7,132 nt of DNA from a bacterium. GTDB taxonomy: Bacteria; Tectomicrobia; Entotheonellia; Entotheonellales; Entotheonellaceae. Positions 1 through 5,855 of the stretch are shown in pieces; the stretch's first letter is position 1, and every line of letters starts with the position of its first letter. Location of the stretch: assembly GCA_027294925.1 (NCBI GenBank), contig JAPULM010000029.1:1-7132 (forward strand), read 5' to 3'. The position numbers and the translations under genes were made by a program. The notes under the pieces were generated by a model, which saw only the letters and a program-made list of their open reading frames with translations, did not search any database and had not been told where the DNA came from.

Positions 1-20
1 TGTACCTGCTAATTTCAAAA

Positions 21-39
21 TGCGGGGGCGGGCCCCGCA
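21..39. repeat. GC-rich perfect inverted repeat (7-bp stem, 5-nt loop)
   Basis: TGCGGGG at 21-27 is the exact reverse complement of CCCCGCA at 33-39, with GCGGG between. Read on the minus strand the hairpin is followed by TTTTGAAATT, which resembles an intrinsic terminator for leftward transcription. On the plus strand no U-tract follows. It lies 38 bases before the kinase ATG. It could be the end of a gene outside the window or simply a GC-rich fold. Confidence 0.4.
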
Positions 40-77
40 CCTGCCGCGTCCCCAGGAGGGGAAACCCGAGAGGGCCA

Positions 78-1469
78 ATGATCCGTATCAGACAGACCAC
101 CAAACAACTCATTCATGGCATGGCCGAACTGCACCAGCGTATTGCTGAACTGGACCGCGCCAAAGAACATAGCGAGCAGCTTCGACTTGAAGAAAATCTC
201 GGCAACGTTCGTGATGAGCTGGAAGCTCGCGTGGCAGAGCGAACCGCCAATTTGCAGCACGTCAACCAACGTCTGCAAGCCGAGATTAATCAGCGTAAGC
301 AGGTGGAAGCCGAACTGCGCATGGCTAAGGACTATGCCGAAAATATTATCAAGAGTTCGTTAGATATCATTATCTGCGTCGACCCGCAGCGCAACATCAC
401 CGAATTTAACCGTGCCGCGCAACGGGCCTTTGGCTACAGCAAAGCGGAAATCTTGGGTCAGTCAATCGATCTGTTGTATGCCGATGTTTCAGAGGGGATG
501 GCATTGCATAGTCACTTGGTCGAAGGCGGCGAGGGGTATACAGCAGAGATCACCAATAAACGGCAGGATGGGACTTCCTTTGACGCGTTCGTTTCCGCTT
601 CACCCATGCGTGACACCGATGGCAACATCATCGGGGTTACGGGCATCTCCCGCGATATCACCACGCTCAAACGGGGGCAAGAAGAGCTGCGTCAAGCGAA
701 AGAGGCGGCAGAAGCTGCTAATCAGGCCAAGAGCGAGTTCCTGGCCAACATGTCGCATGAACTGCGCACCCCCCTGCACTGCATCCTGGGCTTTTCCAGA
801 CGTGGTCTCAAAAAGGCCCTCACCGCTACCCCGCAGAAGCTCCACGACTACTTCGCGCAGATCGACCAAAGTGGCGGGTCCCTCCTGACTCTCCTTAACG
901 ATTTGCTCGACCTGGCTAAATTGGAGGTCGGCAAGATGTCCATGTCGTTTGAGCCGGTTGACTTGCACGTGCTGCTCGCGACGGTGGTAGACGAGTTCCA
1001 CTCCTTGCTCGACGAACGTGATCTGATGCTCCAATACACCCCACCCGATGACACCACGAAGGTCGTCCTCGACCCAGGGAAGATATCGCAAGTCGTCCGC
1101 AACTTGTTGAACAACTCAGTCAAGCTTTCGCCTCAGGGCGGCATGATTGCCCTCAATATACGCCGAGCCAAGAGCTGCGTTCTGGTCGCTGTTATCGACC
1201 AAGGCCCCGGCATCCCGGAGGCGGAACTGGAAGCGGTCTTTGATAAGTTTGTCCAGTCGAGCGAGACCAAGAACGGCGCTGGGGGGACCGGGCTGGGGTT
1301 GGCCATCAGCCGCGAAATCATCACCGCCCACCGGGGGCATATCTGGGCCCAGAACAGCCCGCAAGGTGGTGCAGTGTTCGCCTTTGCGCTGCCGTGGCAA
1401 AGACCAGACGAAGTCAGGGTAGCCTCAGCGTTGGTTGGGGATGGTGAGCACACGATGCCTCAAGGATAG
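78..1469 (+). CDS. PAS-domain sensor histidine kinase, soluble (HisKA + HATPase_c)
   Basis: This is a sensor kinase that would autophosphorylate on histidine and pass the phosphate to a receiver, probably in the next gene. Residues about 15-88 are heptad-rich coiled coil (ELEARVAERT linker). Residues 86-198 form a PAS domain ending in the PAC-like GISRDIT. A second short coil follows. The H-box SHELRTPL has phospho-acceptor H227. The N-box has N342 and N346, the G1 box is D374-x-G376-x-G378, and the G2 box is GTGLGL around 403-408, so the ATPase domain looks active. No transmembrane segment or signal peptide is visible, which suggests a cytoplasmic sensor whose ligand or cofactor is unknown. 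ATG 78 has GAGAGG four bases upstream and AGGAGGGG at 54-61. However, the frame stays open to base 3, so the gene could begin outside the window. The codons before 78 do not look like protein. Confidence 0.9.
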   Translation: MIRIRQTTKQLIHGMAELHQRIAELDRAKEHSEQLRLEENLGNVRDELEARVAERTANLQHVNQRLQAEINQRKQVEAELRMAKDYAENIIKSSLDIIICVDPQRNITEFNRAAQRAFGYSKAEILGQSIDLLYADVSEGMALHSHLVEGGEGYTAEITNKRQDGTSFDAFVSASPMRDTDGNIIGVTGISRDITTLKRGQEELRQAKEAAEAANQAKSEFLANMSHELRTPLHCILGFSRRGLKKALTATPQKLHDYFAQIDQSGGSLLTLLNDLLDLAKLEVGKMSMSFEPVDLHVLLATVVDEFHSLLDERDLMLQYTPPDDTTKVVLDPGKISQVVRNLLNNSVKLSPQGGMIALNIRRAKSCVLVAVIDQGPGIPEAELEAVFDKFVQSSETKNGAGGTGLGLAISREIITAHRGHIWAQNSPQGGAVFAFALPWQRPDEVRVASALVGDGEHTMPQG

Positions 1470-1471
1470 AT

Positions 1472-1534
1472 ATGGATCCAGAAAACCGAACCCGCAACGC
1501 ATTGCCTGAAGGCCTGCACAACTCGGACATATGA
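1472..1534 (+). CDS. 20-codon ORF between the kinase and the receiver gene, coupled by ATGA
   Basis: The ATG at 1472 lies two bases after the kinase stop (1467-1469). AAGGA at 1462-1466 sits five bases upstream inside the kinase gene. The frame begins MDPENRTRN and ends at TGA 1532-1534, which overlaps the ATG of the next gene (1531-1533) as ATGA. The downstream gene has no clear Shine-Dalgarno sequence of its own, so ribosomes finishing this ORF could restart there. Alternatively the ORF is the displaced N-terminus of the downstream protein, separated by an extra AT in the ACATATG junction. No homology is recognised, and it may be too short to be a stable product. Confidence 0.35.
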   Translation: MDPENRTRNALPEGLHNSDI

Positions 1535-2637
1535 GCATGCAATCTCACAGTCGAATCTTGATCGTGGATGATCATCGCCCCAACGTCATGTTGTTGGAAG
1601 ACATTTTGGGCGATGACTACCATCTGGCGACCGCAGCCTGCGGAGAGGAAGCCCTGGCTGTGGCGACGGAGTTCCAACCTGCCCTCATTCTACTGGACGT
1701 CATGATGCCTGGGATTGATGGCTACGAGACGTGCCGGCGGATGCGAGAAAATCCTGCCCTTCAACATACCAAAATCATTATCGTGTCTGCCAAAGCGATG
1801 GTTGAAGAGCGCTTGCGAGGCTATGAGGTCGGGGCAGACGACTATATCACCAAGCCCTTCGACGAAGAGGAACTGTTAGCCAAAGTGTGTGTCTATCTGC
1901 GGCTCAAGTACGCGGAAGAAGTGGACCAACTCAAGTCCGATTTGCTTTCGCTCCTGAGTCACGAAACGCGTCTGCCGCTCAACGGCATTATCCCGGCCCT
2001 TGAGATGCTCATGTCAGAAGAGCACATGGAGGTTGAGGAACGGATCATGTTCGCTGGCATGGCACATCATAGCGCCAAACGCCTTCTGAGTTTGTTTGAC
2101 AAGGTGCTCGCCCTGAGTGCCATGCAATCCGGCAAGTGGGACTTTCAGTTCGTACCTACGAATCTGTGTGAGGTGGTGCGCAGGGCTGTCGGTGCCGTTA
2201 CTTCATGCGCGTCGGAACGCCACCTGACGATCGATCAGGTGCTCCCGGATTCGGCTATCATCATGCTTGACCCACAGCAGATGCAGTGTGTAGTTACGGC
2301 GGTGCTTGACAACGCGGTCCGCTTCAGCCCAGTGGATGGCCGTGTGGTGATTAGGGTCTGGCGTGACGATGCGGGCTTCTGCTTAACGGTGACGGATCAG
2401 GGTGCAGGCATCGATGCGGACTTCCTGCCGCATGTGTTCGAGAAGTTTACCTATACAGACGTCGCCCACCACACCGAAGGGCAGGGATTAAGCCTGGCCA
2501 TTGCGCGTCAGGTCCTGCTCGCACACAATGGGACGATTGGGGTGGAAAGTAGTCAGGGGGATGGGGCAACCTTCACGGTGCGATTACCAGGCACAGTATG
2601 TTCTGACAGCGACACCCACTGCTGCGGTGCTGTGTAG
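1531..2637 (+). CDS. Response-regulator/histidine-kinase fusion (REC-HisKA-HATPase_c)
   Basis: The protein has a receiver domain at about residues 8-125 fused to a kinase core. The receiver is complete: acidic pocket D13/D14, phospho-acceptor D56 (LLDVMMPG), S86 and K108 (TKPF). The kinase half has H144 in SHETRLPL, where SHELRTPL is usual. The Thr four residues after His, needed for phosphatase action in HisKA proteins, is therefore Leu. The N-box keeps N261 but its first Asn is Ala257. The G1 box D289-x-G291-x-G293 is intact, while the G2 box reads GQGLSL with Ser321 replacing a Gly. ATP binding is possible but probably weakened. There is no DNA-binding or enzymatic output domain. The last 14 residues form a Cys/Asp-rich tail. 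It follows the PAS kinase in the same orientation and is the obvious phosphotransfer partner. ATG 1531 is chosen because an in-frame TGA occurs at 1507 and the start is ATGA-coupled to the short ORF before it. Confidence 0.88.
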   Translation: MSMQSHSRILIVDDHRPNVMLLEDILGDDYHLATAACGEEALAVATEFQPALILLDVMMPGIDGYETCRRMRENPALQHTKIIIVSAKAMVEERLRGYEVGADDYITKPFDEEELLAKVCVYLRLKYAEEVDQLKSDLLSLLSHETRLPLNGIIPALEMLMSEEHMEVEERIMFAGMAHHSAKRLLSLFDKVLALSAMQSGKWDFQFVPTNLCEVVRRAVGAVTSCASERHLTIDQVLPDSAIIMLDPQQMQCVVTAVLDNAVRFSPVDGRVVIRVWRDDAGFCLTVTDQGAGIDADFLPHVFEKFTYTDVAHHTEGQGLSLAIARQVLLAHNGTIGVESSQGDGATFTVRLPGTVCSDSDTHCCGAV

Positions 2638-2653
2638 GCGTTCGGAAAGGTTT

Positions 2654-2700
2654 GGTTGCCGCAACCGTTCATACACCGTAAGGCAGGGTGCCTTTTGTCT
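2654..2700 (+). terminator. Tandem small hairpins, second with a T tract; possible end of the kinase operon
   Basis: GGTTG-CCG-CAACC (2654-2666) is followed by AAGGCA-GGG-TGCCTT (2680-2694) and then TTGTCTC, giving a TTTT run at the base of the second stem. The stems are short (5 and 6 bp) with 3-nt loops. The position, 43 bases after the receiver-kinase stop, fits a weak intrinsic terminator. No hairpin strength was computed. Confidence 0.4.
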
Positions 2701-2846
2701 CAATATAGCCGGCAGCAACACCCGTGATGAAGTAAGTTTGCTGTGGGCGTGTGGCGTGTGTTGCCATCCTCTGAACGGGTATTTACAATCGTTACCTGTA
2801 TGACCCGTATCAACTGCTGCTTCAGCAAAGTTACCGGATTGTTGCT

Positions 2847-2855
2847 TGCTATAAT
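2847..2855 (+). promoter_or_regulatory. Extended -10 promoter (TGCTATAAT) for ahcY
   Basis: TG-C-TATAAT is a perfect consensus extended -10 element for the housekeeping sigma factor, inferred from the proteobacterial consensus. No good -35 hexamer sits at 16-18 bases (AAAGTT at 2827-2832), which extended -10 promoters tolerate. The predicted transcript start near 2862 leaves about 185 nt of leader before ahcY. It is the best promoter-like string in the gap between the kinase module and ahcY. Confidence 0.5.
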
Positions 2856-2915
2856 TGTTTGTATCGCCTAAATTTTTATAGATTGGTTCTGCGTACGGAC
2901 TTGCAGGTCGGAGCT

Positions 2916-3035
2916 GTGCCCAGTCAACTCAATCCAAGTATTCATGTGTTGCAGACCACTGAGGTCCATTTTCAGGGTGTCGACTATCCTGTACATATCC
3001 ATGAACTTGATGACAAACGTACCTTGAACTGTTGA
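2916..3035 (+). CDS. Possible short ORF in the ahcY leader
   Basis: The 2638-3046 gap holds the terminator and promoter described separately, plus this frame. The frame is open from 2775 to TGA 3033-3035. Its second half reads like protein ([20 protein letters not shown] and onward, ending DDKRTLNC) with purine-rich first codon positions. There is no ATG. TTG 2883 and GTG 2916 are the starts left downstream of the predicted transcript start, and GTG 2916 has only a weak AGG/GGAG upstream. The stop falls at the edge of the ahcY ribosome-binding site, so coupling is possible. It could also be a decayed gene end or chance. I recognise no family. Confidence 0.2.
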   Translation: MPSQLNPSIHVLQTTEVHFQGVDYPVHIHELDDKRTLNC

Positions 3036-3040
3036 AAGGA
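3036..3040 (+). promoter_or_regulatory. ahcY ribosome-binding site (AAGGA), deciding the start
   Basis: AAGGA is followed by ACC and two consecutive ATG codons (3044 and 3047). Spacing is three bases to the first ATG and six to the second, so the second is preferred. A TTG at 3032 is also in frame but lies upstream of this site and cannot use it. Confidence 0.65.
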
Positions 3041-3046
3041 ACCATG

Positions 3047-4480
3047 ATGACCAATCCGTCTGATATCCAGCTGCCTGATTATTCCGGGATGGATTTTAAG
3101 GTAGCTGATATGCCACAGGCTGAGTTTGGGCGAAAAGAAATTGTTATTGCCGAACATGAAATGCCTGGTCTGATGGCAGTGCGCCAGAAGTACGCGAGTG
3201 AGCAGCCGCTTGCCGGAGCCCGTATCGTAGGATCGCTGCACATGACGATTCAGACCGCCGTGCTCATCGAATCCTTAAAGGCGCTTGGCGCCGATGTACG
3301 GTGGGCGTCATGCAATATTTTCTCAACCCAAGACCATGCCGCTGCGGCCATTGCAGCGACGGGTACACCAGTTTTTGCCTGGAAAGGGGAATCACTGGAA
3401 GAATATTGGGAGTGCACCCTGCAGGCGCTAAGTTTTCCTGCTAGTGGACCGAACTTGATTGTGGATGACGGCGGCGACGCCACCTTACTGGTGCACCGTG
3501 GCTACCAGGCCGAAGATAATCCGGCGATTCTGGACGAACCGACCACCAATCAAGAACTTTCTACTGTGAATGCTTTGCTGCAACGTCAATTGGAACGCGA
3601 TCCAAGTTTCTGGCACAACATAGCCGCTGACCTTAAAGGCATTTCTGAAGAGACCACGACGGGTGTCCACCGTCTCTACCAGATGTTGGAAAATCAAACC
3701 TTGCTGTTTCCCGCTATTAACGTCAACGATTCGGTTACCAAATCTAAGTTCGACAACCTGTATGGTTGCCGGGAGTCTCTAGCCGATGGTATCAAGCGGG
3801 CGACGGATGTGATGGTGGCCGGTAAGGTAGTCTGTGTGTGTGGCTATGGCGATGTCGGTAAAGGGTGTGCGCAATCCATGCGTGGCTTTGGCGCCAGGGT
3901 GTTGGTGACTGAAATCGATCCGATTTGTGCCCTGCAGGCCGCCATGGAAGGCTTTGAAGTAACCACGGTTGAGAATGCCTTAAGTGAGGCGCATGTGTTT
4001 ATCACCGCAACTGGTAATGCCGATATCATTCGCGTTGATCATATGGCGCAGATGAGGGATCAAGTCATTGTTTGCAATATCGGCCATTTCGATAATGAAA
4101 TTCAGGTTGAAAAGCTGTGCGATTATCCCGGTATTGTGAAGGAAAATATTAAACCCCAGGTCGACAAATATATCTTCCCCGACGGTCATGCCATCTTTCT
4201 ACTGGCTGAGGGCCGTCTGGTGAATTTAGGTTGCGCGACGGGACATCCGTCGTTCGTGATGTCCAATTCGTTCACCAATCAGGTGTTGGCGCAAATGGAT
4301 TTGTGGTTAAACCAGCGCGAGATTGGCGTGTATACCTTGCCGAAGCAACTCGATGAAGAAGTTGCCCGCTTACATCTTGATAAGCTAGGCGTCAAACTGA
4401 CTAAGCTGACCAAGGAACAGGCTGATTACATCGGGGTGTCGCAGGACGGTCCATTCAAATCAGATCATTATCGCTACTAA
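3047..4480 (+). CDS. ahcY: Adenosylhomocysteinase (S-adenosyl-L-homocysteine hydrolase)
   Basis: This cytosolic NAD-dependent enzyme splits S-adenosylhomocysteine into adenosine and homocysteine, relieving product inhibition of SAM-dependent methyltransferases and feeding the methionine cycle. Numbering from ATG 3047 gives 477 residues. Substrate-site residues are conserved by comparison with the human enzyme: H65 (GSLHMT), the DDGGD motif at 140-144, E202-T203 (SEETTTG), K232, D236-N237 and C241 in the [11 protein letters not shown] block, H347 (NIGHFDNE) and H400 (ATGHPSF). The Rossmann motif is GYGDVGKG at 266-273. The C-terminus ends SDHYRY, as in most family members, so it is full length. 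An insertion of about 40 residues before SEETTTG (around 153-198) marks the bacterial/plant long form. No metK, metH or metF lies alongside within the window; the gene appears to be transcribed alone from its own promoter with hairpins after it. Confidence 0.97.
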   Translation: MTNPSDIQLPDYSGMDFKVADMPQAEFGRKEIVIAEHEMPGLMAVRQKYASEQPLAGARIVGSLHMTIQTAVLIESLKALGADVRWASCNIFSTQDHAAAAIAATGTPVFAWKGESLEEYWECTLQALSFPASGPNLIVDDGGDATLLVHRGYQAEDNPAILDEPTTNQELSTVNALLQRQLERDPSFWHNIAADLKGISEETTTGVHRLYQMLENQTLLFPAINVNDSVTKSKFDNLYGCRESLADGIKRATDVMVAGKVVCVCGYGDVGKGCAQSMRGFGARVLVTEIDPICALQAAMEGFEVTTVENALSEAHVFITATGNADIIRVDHMAQMRDQVIVCNIGHFDNEIQVEKLCDYPGIVKENIKPQVDKYIFPDGHAIFLLAEGRLVNLGCATGHPSFVMSNSFTNQVLAQMDLWLNQREIGVYTLPKQLDEEVARLHLDKLGVKLTKLTKEQADYIGVSQDGPFKSDHYRY

Positions 4481-4549
4481 TAATTAGACCAATAAATACA
4501 ATATCTTACAATAGATAGCCACAGAAGGTGCGGGGCTTTTATTCAAATA

Positions 4550-4590
4550 AGACATTGTCAGGTATTGAGTAAAATTGCCTGATTTTGTCT
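4550..4590 (+). terminator. Probable intrinsic terminator after ahcY
   Basis: TCAGGTA (4558-4564) pairs with TGCCTGA (4576-4582) with one G-U pair and an 11-nt loop. An outer helix AGACA/TGTCT (4550-4554 with 4586-4590) extends it across a small internal loop, and TTTTGTCTC follows the inner stem. It lies about 70 bases after the ahcY stop in AT-rich DNA. Confidence 0.5.
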
Positions 4591-4593
4591 CTT

Positions 4594-4613
4594 AGTGTGC
4601 CAGGAGTGTGCCA
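4594..4613 (+). repeat. AGTGTGCCA direct repeat with 11-bp period
   Basis: AGTGTGCCA occurs at 4594-4602 and again at 4605-4613, separated by GG. The 11-bp period is about one helical turn and the copies lie between two hairpins. This could be a protein-binding site or a remnant of a recombination event. No function is recognised. Confidence 0.4.
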
Positions 4614-4619
4614 AGCCAC

Positions 4620-4655
4620 AGAGGCGCCGGTTGACCACGCCGGCGCCTTTCGTCT
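4620..4655 (+). terminator. Strong GC-rich hairpin terminator
   Basis: AGGCGCCGG (4622-4630) is the exact complement of CCGGCGCCT (4640-4648), extended by two weaker pairs. The loop is 9 nt, followed by TTTCGTCT. It is a stronger fold but has a poorer U-tract than the hairpin 60 bases upstream. It probably backs up termination of ahcY, or it belonged to a gene lost from this spot. Confidence 0.6.
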
Positions 4656-4691
4656 ATTCAGTTGTCAAAGAGCGGTGAACAGTACTTTTAG

Positions 4692-4796
4692 CCTCTAAGG
4701 TCGAAAAGCCTGTTATCCCTCACGCAATACGTCACCTTCGAGGATTATTGTCGTGATAGGTGGGGAATGGGGCGTAGTTATGTCAACAAGCAAATC
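4692..4796 (+). pseudogene. Fragment of a phage/plasmid-type DNA-binding protein (FEDYCxxRWGM motif)
   Basis: The frame open from 4692 has no ATG at its head but encodes, at about 4722-4796, a stretch with TFEDYCRDRWGMGRSYVNKQ. From memory this matches the F-E-x-Y-C-x-x-R-W-G-M-S-R-S-Y signature at the start of the helix-turn-helix region of proteins common on phages and plasmids. After the Ile codon at 4794-4796 the likeness ends and the frame runs on as unrelated residues. The N-terminus and the rest of the protein are missing, so this is a relic. The next relic begins in another frame at the same point, which suggests a deletion joined two genes. Confidence 0.5.
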
Positions 4797-4903
4797 GTCT
4801 CGCCCGCGCTCTACAGGTTAGTGTGGATTATCTAGTTGGTATGTATGAGGACGAATCGGAAGACGACCTCGAAGCCACCCCCCTGGCCCTGGTTGGCGCC
4901 TAA
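4796..4903 (+). pseudogene. C-terminal fragment of an XRE (Cro/C1-type) regulator
   Basis: Reading in the frame that ends at TAA 4901-4903 gives RLARALQVSVDYLVGMYEDE followed by a short acidic tail (SEDDLEATPLALVGA). LARAL-x-VSVDYLVG is the characteristic last helix of XRE-family helix-turn-helix domains. The first four helices are absent, and an in-frame TAG stands at 4775. Only the end of the gene survives, directly abutting the FEDYC fragment in another frame. The reading frame and motif are seen directly; family membership rests on the motif alone. Confidence 0.6.
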
Positions 4904-4909
4904 ACCAGG
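4888..4909. repeat. Inverted repeat CCTGGTT/AACCAGG
   Basis: Perfect 7-bp arms at 4888-4894 and 4903-4909 flank 8 bases. The repeat spans the stop of the XRE fragment and overlaps the start of the AGGAGGG ribosome-binding site (4907-4913), so folding could limit access to that site. Confidence 0.35.
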
Positions 4910-4918
4910 AGGGCAGAT

Positions 4919-4978
4919 ATGCTGTGCTGGTTGCTGCCAGCACGGGCAGAGTATAACAGATTTGGAAGACAGACATGA
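4919..4978 (+). CDS. 19-codon ORF with strong RBS, ATGA-coupled to the acetyltransferase
   Basis: AGGAGGG at 4907-4913 lies five bases before ATG 4919, the best-placed Shine-Dalgarno sequence in the window. The frame encodes MLCWLLPARAEYNRFGRQT and stops at TGA 4976-4978, which overlaps the acetyltransferase ATG (4975-4977) as ATGA. It could act as a leader that delivers ribosomes to the next gene, or be the start of a gene trimmed by deletion. A hairpin lies within it. No homology is recognised. Confidence 0.35.
   Translation: MLCWLLPARAEYNRFGRQT
4924..4943. repeat. Hairpin GTGCTGG/CCAGCAC inside the acetyltransferase leader
   Basis: Perfect 7-bp arms at 4924-4930 and 4937-4943 surround a 6-nt loop. 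No U-tract follows, so it is not a terminator. It lies within the 19-codon leader ORF, where ribosome passage would melt it, and could modulate expression of the gene that follows. Confidence 0.35.
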
Positions 4979-5406
4979 AGAATCAAAATTTTTTCCTGCG
5001 CCCTGCGCGTCCAAACGATGAGGACGCGTTGTTTCCCATCGCTCAGAGCTTCGCCACATCGTTTAATGTGGATCGAGATTGCTTTGCCGAGAGTTTCTCC
5101 GATCTTTTTCAGGATGACATGGCATGGTTAGGGGTTGCGGAAACAGATGGCGAGCTGATTGCCTATCTGCTTGGCTTTGATCACTTGACCTTCTTTGCAA
5201 ATGGTCGCGTGTCGTGGGTGGAAGAAGTCGCCGTGATCGAGTCCTGGAGAAGACAGGGGGTTGGTGCGGCGTTGATGTCGGCGTTTGAAGATTGGGCTCA
5301 GGATAGAGGGTCACGACTCGTAGCGCTCGCAACCCGGCGAGCTGCCTCCTTTTACCATGCGCTTAAATATGAGGAGTCTGCCATTTATTTTCGCCGTCTC
5401 CTATGA
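4975..5406 (+). CDS. GNAT-family N-acetyltransferase
   Basis: This small cytosolic acetyltransferase would move an acetyl group from acetyl-CoA to an unknown amine. Its 143 residues match a minimal GNAT fold. It opens with the typical beta-1 FFLRPARPNDEDAL. Motif A is the strand VSWVEEVAV (79-87) followed by the acetyl-CoA pyrophosphate loop R92-R-Q-G-V-G-A98. Motif B carries ASFYHALKYEES (124-135) and the protein ends in a YFRR strand. GGAAG at 4964-4968 sits six bases before the ATG, and a 19-codon ORF overlaps it by ATGA. A TATAAC at 4952-4957 is a weak -10 candidate. The gene is intact although it sits among relics, so it may be selected cargo of an accessory region. Substrate cannot be told; the LRPARxxD opening is seen in many stand-alone and RimI-like GNATs. 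Confidence 0.88.
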   Translation: MKNQNFFLRPARPNDEDALFPIAQSFATSFNVDRDCFAESFSDLFQDDMAWLGVAETDGELIAYLLGFDHLTFFANGRVSWVEEVAVIESWRRQGVGAALMSAFEDWAQDRGSRLVALATRRAASFYHALKYEESAIYFRRLL

Positions 5407-5539
5407 TTACCCCAAAATCTACCTCCCTGCTCGCAGCCGGCACAGCACCACATCCCAGCCCAGTCACAAGACCAACCCCTTAGTGGAAATGCAGAATGCC
5501 GTTCGATGTTCAGCTTCAGTTGAGATATCTAAACGCATG

Positions 5540-5552
5540 GGTTGATTCAACC
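5540..5552. repeat. 13-bp palindrome GGTTGA-T-TCAACC
   Basis: The six-base arms are exact complements around a single T. The centre is too small for a hairpin, so it is more like a dimeric protein-binding site. It lies upstream of the cysteine-repeat frame. It could be an operator or chance. Confidence 0.25.
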
Positions 5553-5586
5553 TGTTGTACTTTACAGTCAGCAAATCTTGGATGGC

Positions 5587-5855
5587 CGCAACCGCAACAA
5601 CGACGGCGACATTAAGGCCTATTCCTGTGATGCATTCCAAGCTTGCCGGGACAACGACGCGACGTAGGCGATGAATCGTGTAATGGGGTAAGCGCCTGCA
5701 GAGAGAACATAGGCAGAGTCAGAAATGAATCGTGTAACGATGAAGAAGCCTGCCAAGACAACCAAGGCAGAGTCGGGAATGAATCGTGCAATGGGGAAAA
5801 TGCCTGTAGACTTAACGAAGACAGAGTCGGCGACAACGAATGTAATATCGCTGAC
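5587..5855 (+). repeat. 54-bp tandem repeats encoding the Cys-rich units
   Basis: Units span 5587-5640, 5641-5693 (53 bp), 5694-5747, 5748-5801 and 5802-5855, with a partial unit up to 5873. The most alike pair shares GGCAGAGTC and AATGAATCGTG in register. Similarity falls toward both ends, as expected for an old tandem array. Confidence 0.75.

Noticed and set aside
600..1091. 163-residue minus-strand frame inside the kinase gene
   Set aside because: It is antisense to the H-box and ATPase domain of a clear kinase, has no recognisable domain, and follows from codon bias on the coding strand.
2862..3043. SAH or SAM riboswitch before ahcY
   Set aside because: The leader is long enough, but I could not match the conserved cores or a convincing pseudoknot. 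A covariance-model search would settle it.
3032..3046. TTG start for ahcY giving an MKGTMMTN N-terminus
   Set aside because: The TTG precedes and overlaps the region needed for the AAGGA ribosome-binding site, while two ATG codons sit at proper distance after it.
4832..5059. Minus-strand 75-residue and plus-strand 61-residue frames across the acetyltransferase start
   Set aside because: Both overlap the XRE fragment and the acetyltransferase start, lack ribosome-binding sites, and encode no motif.
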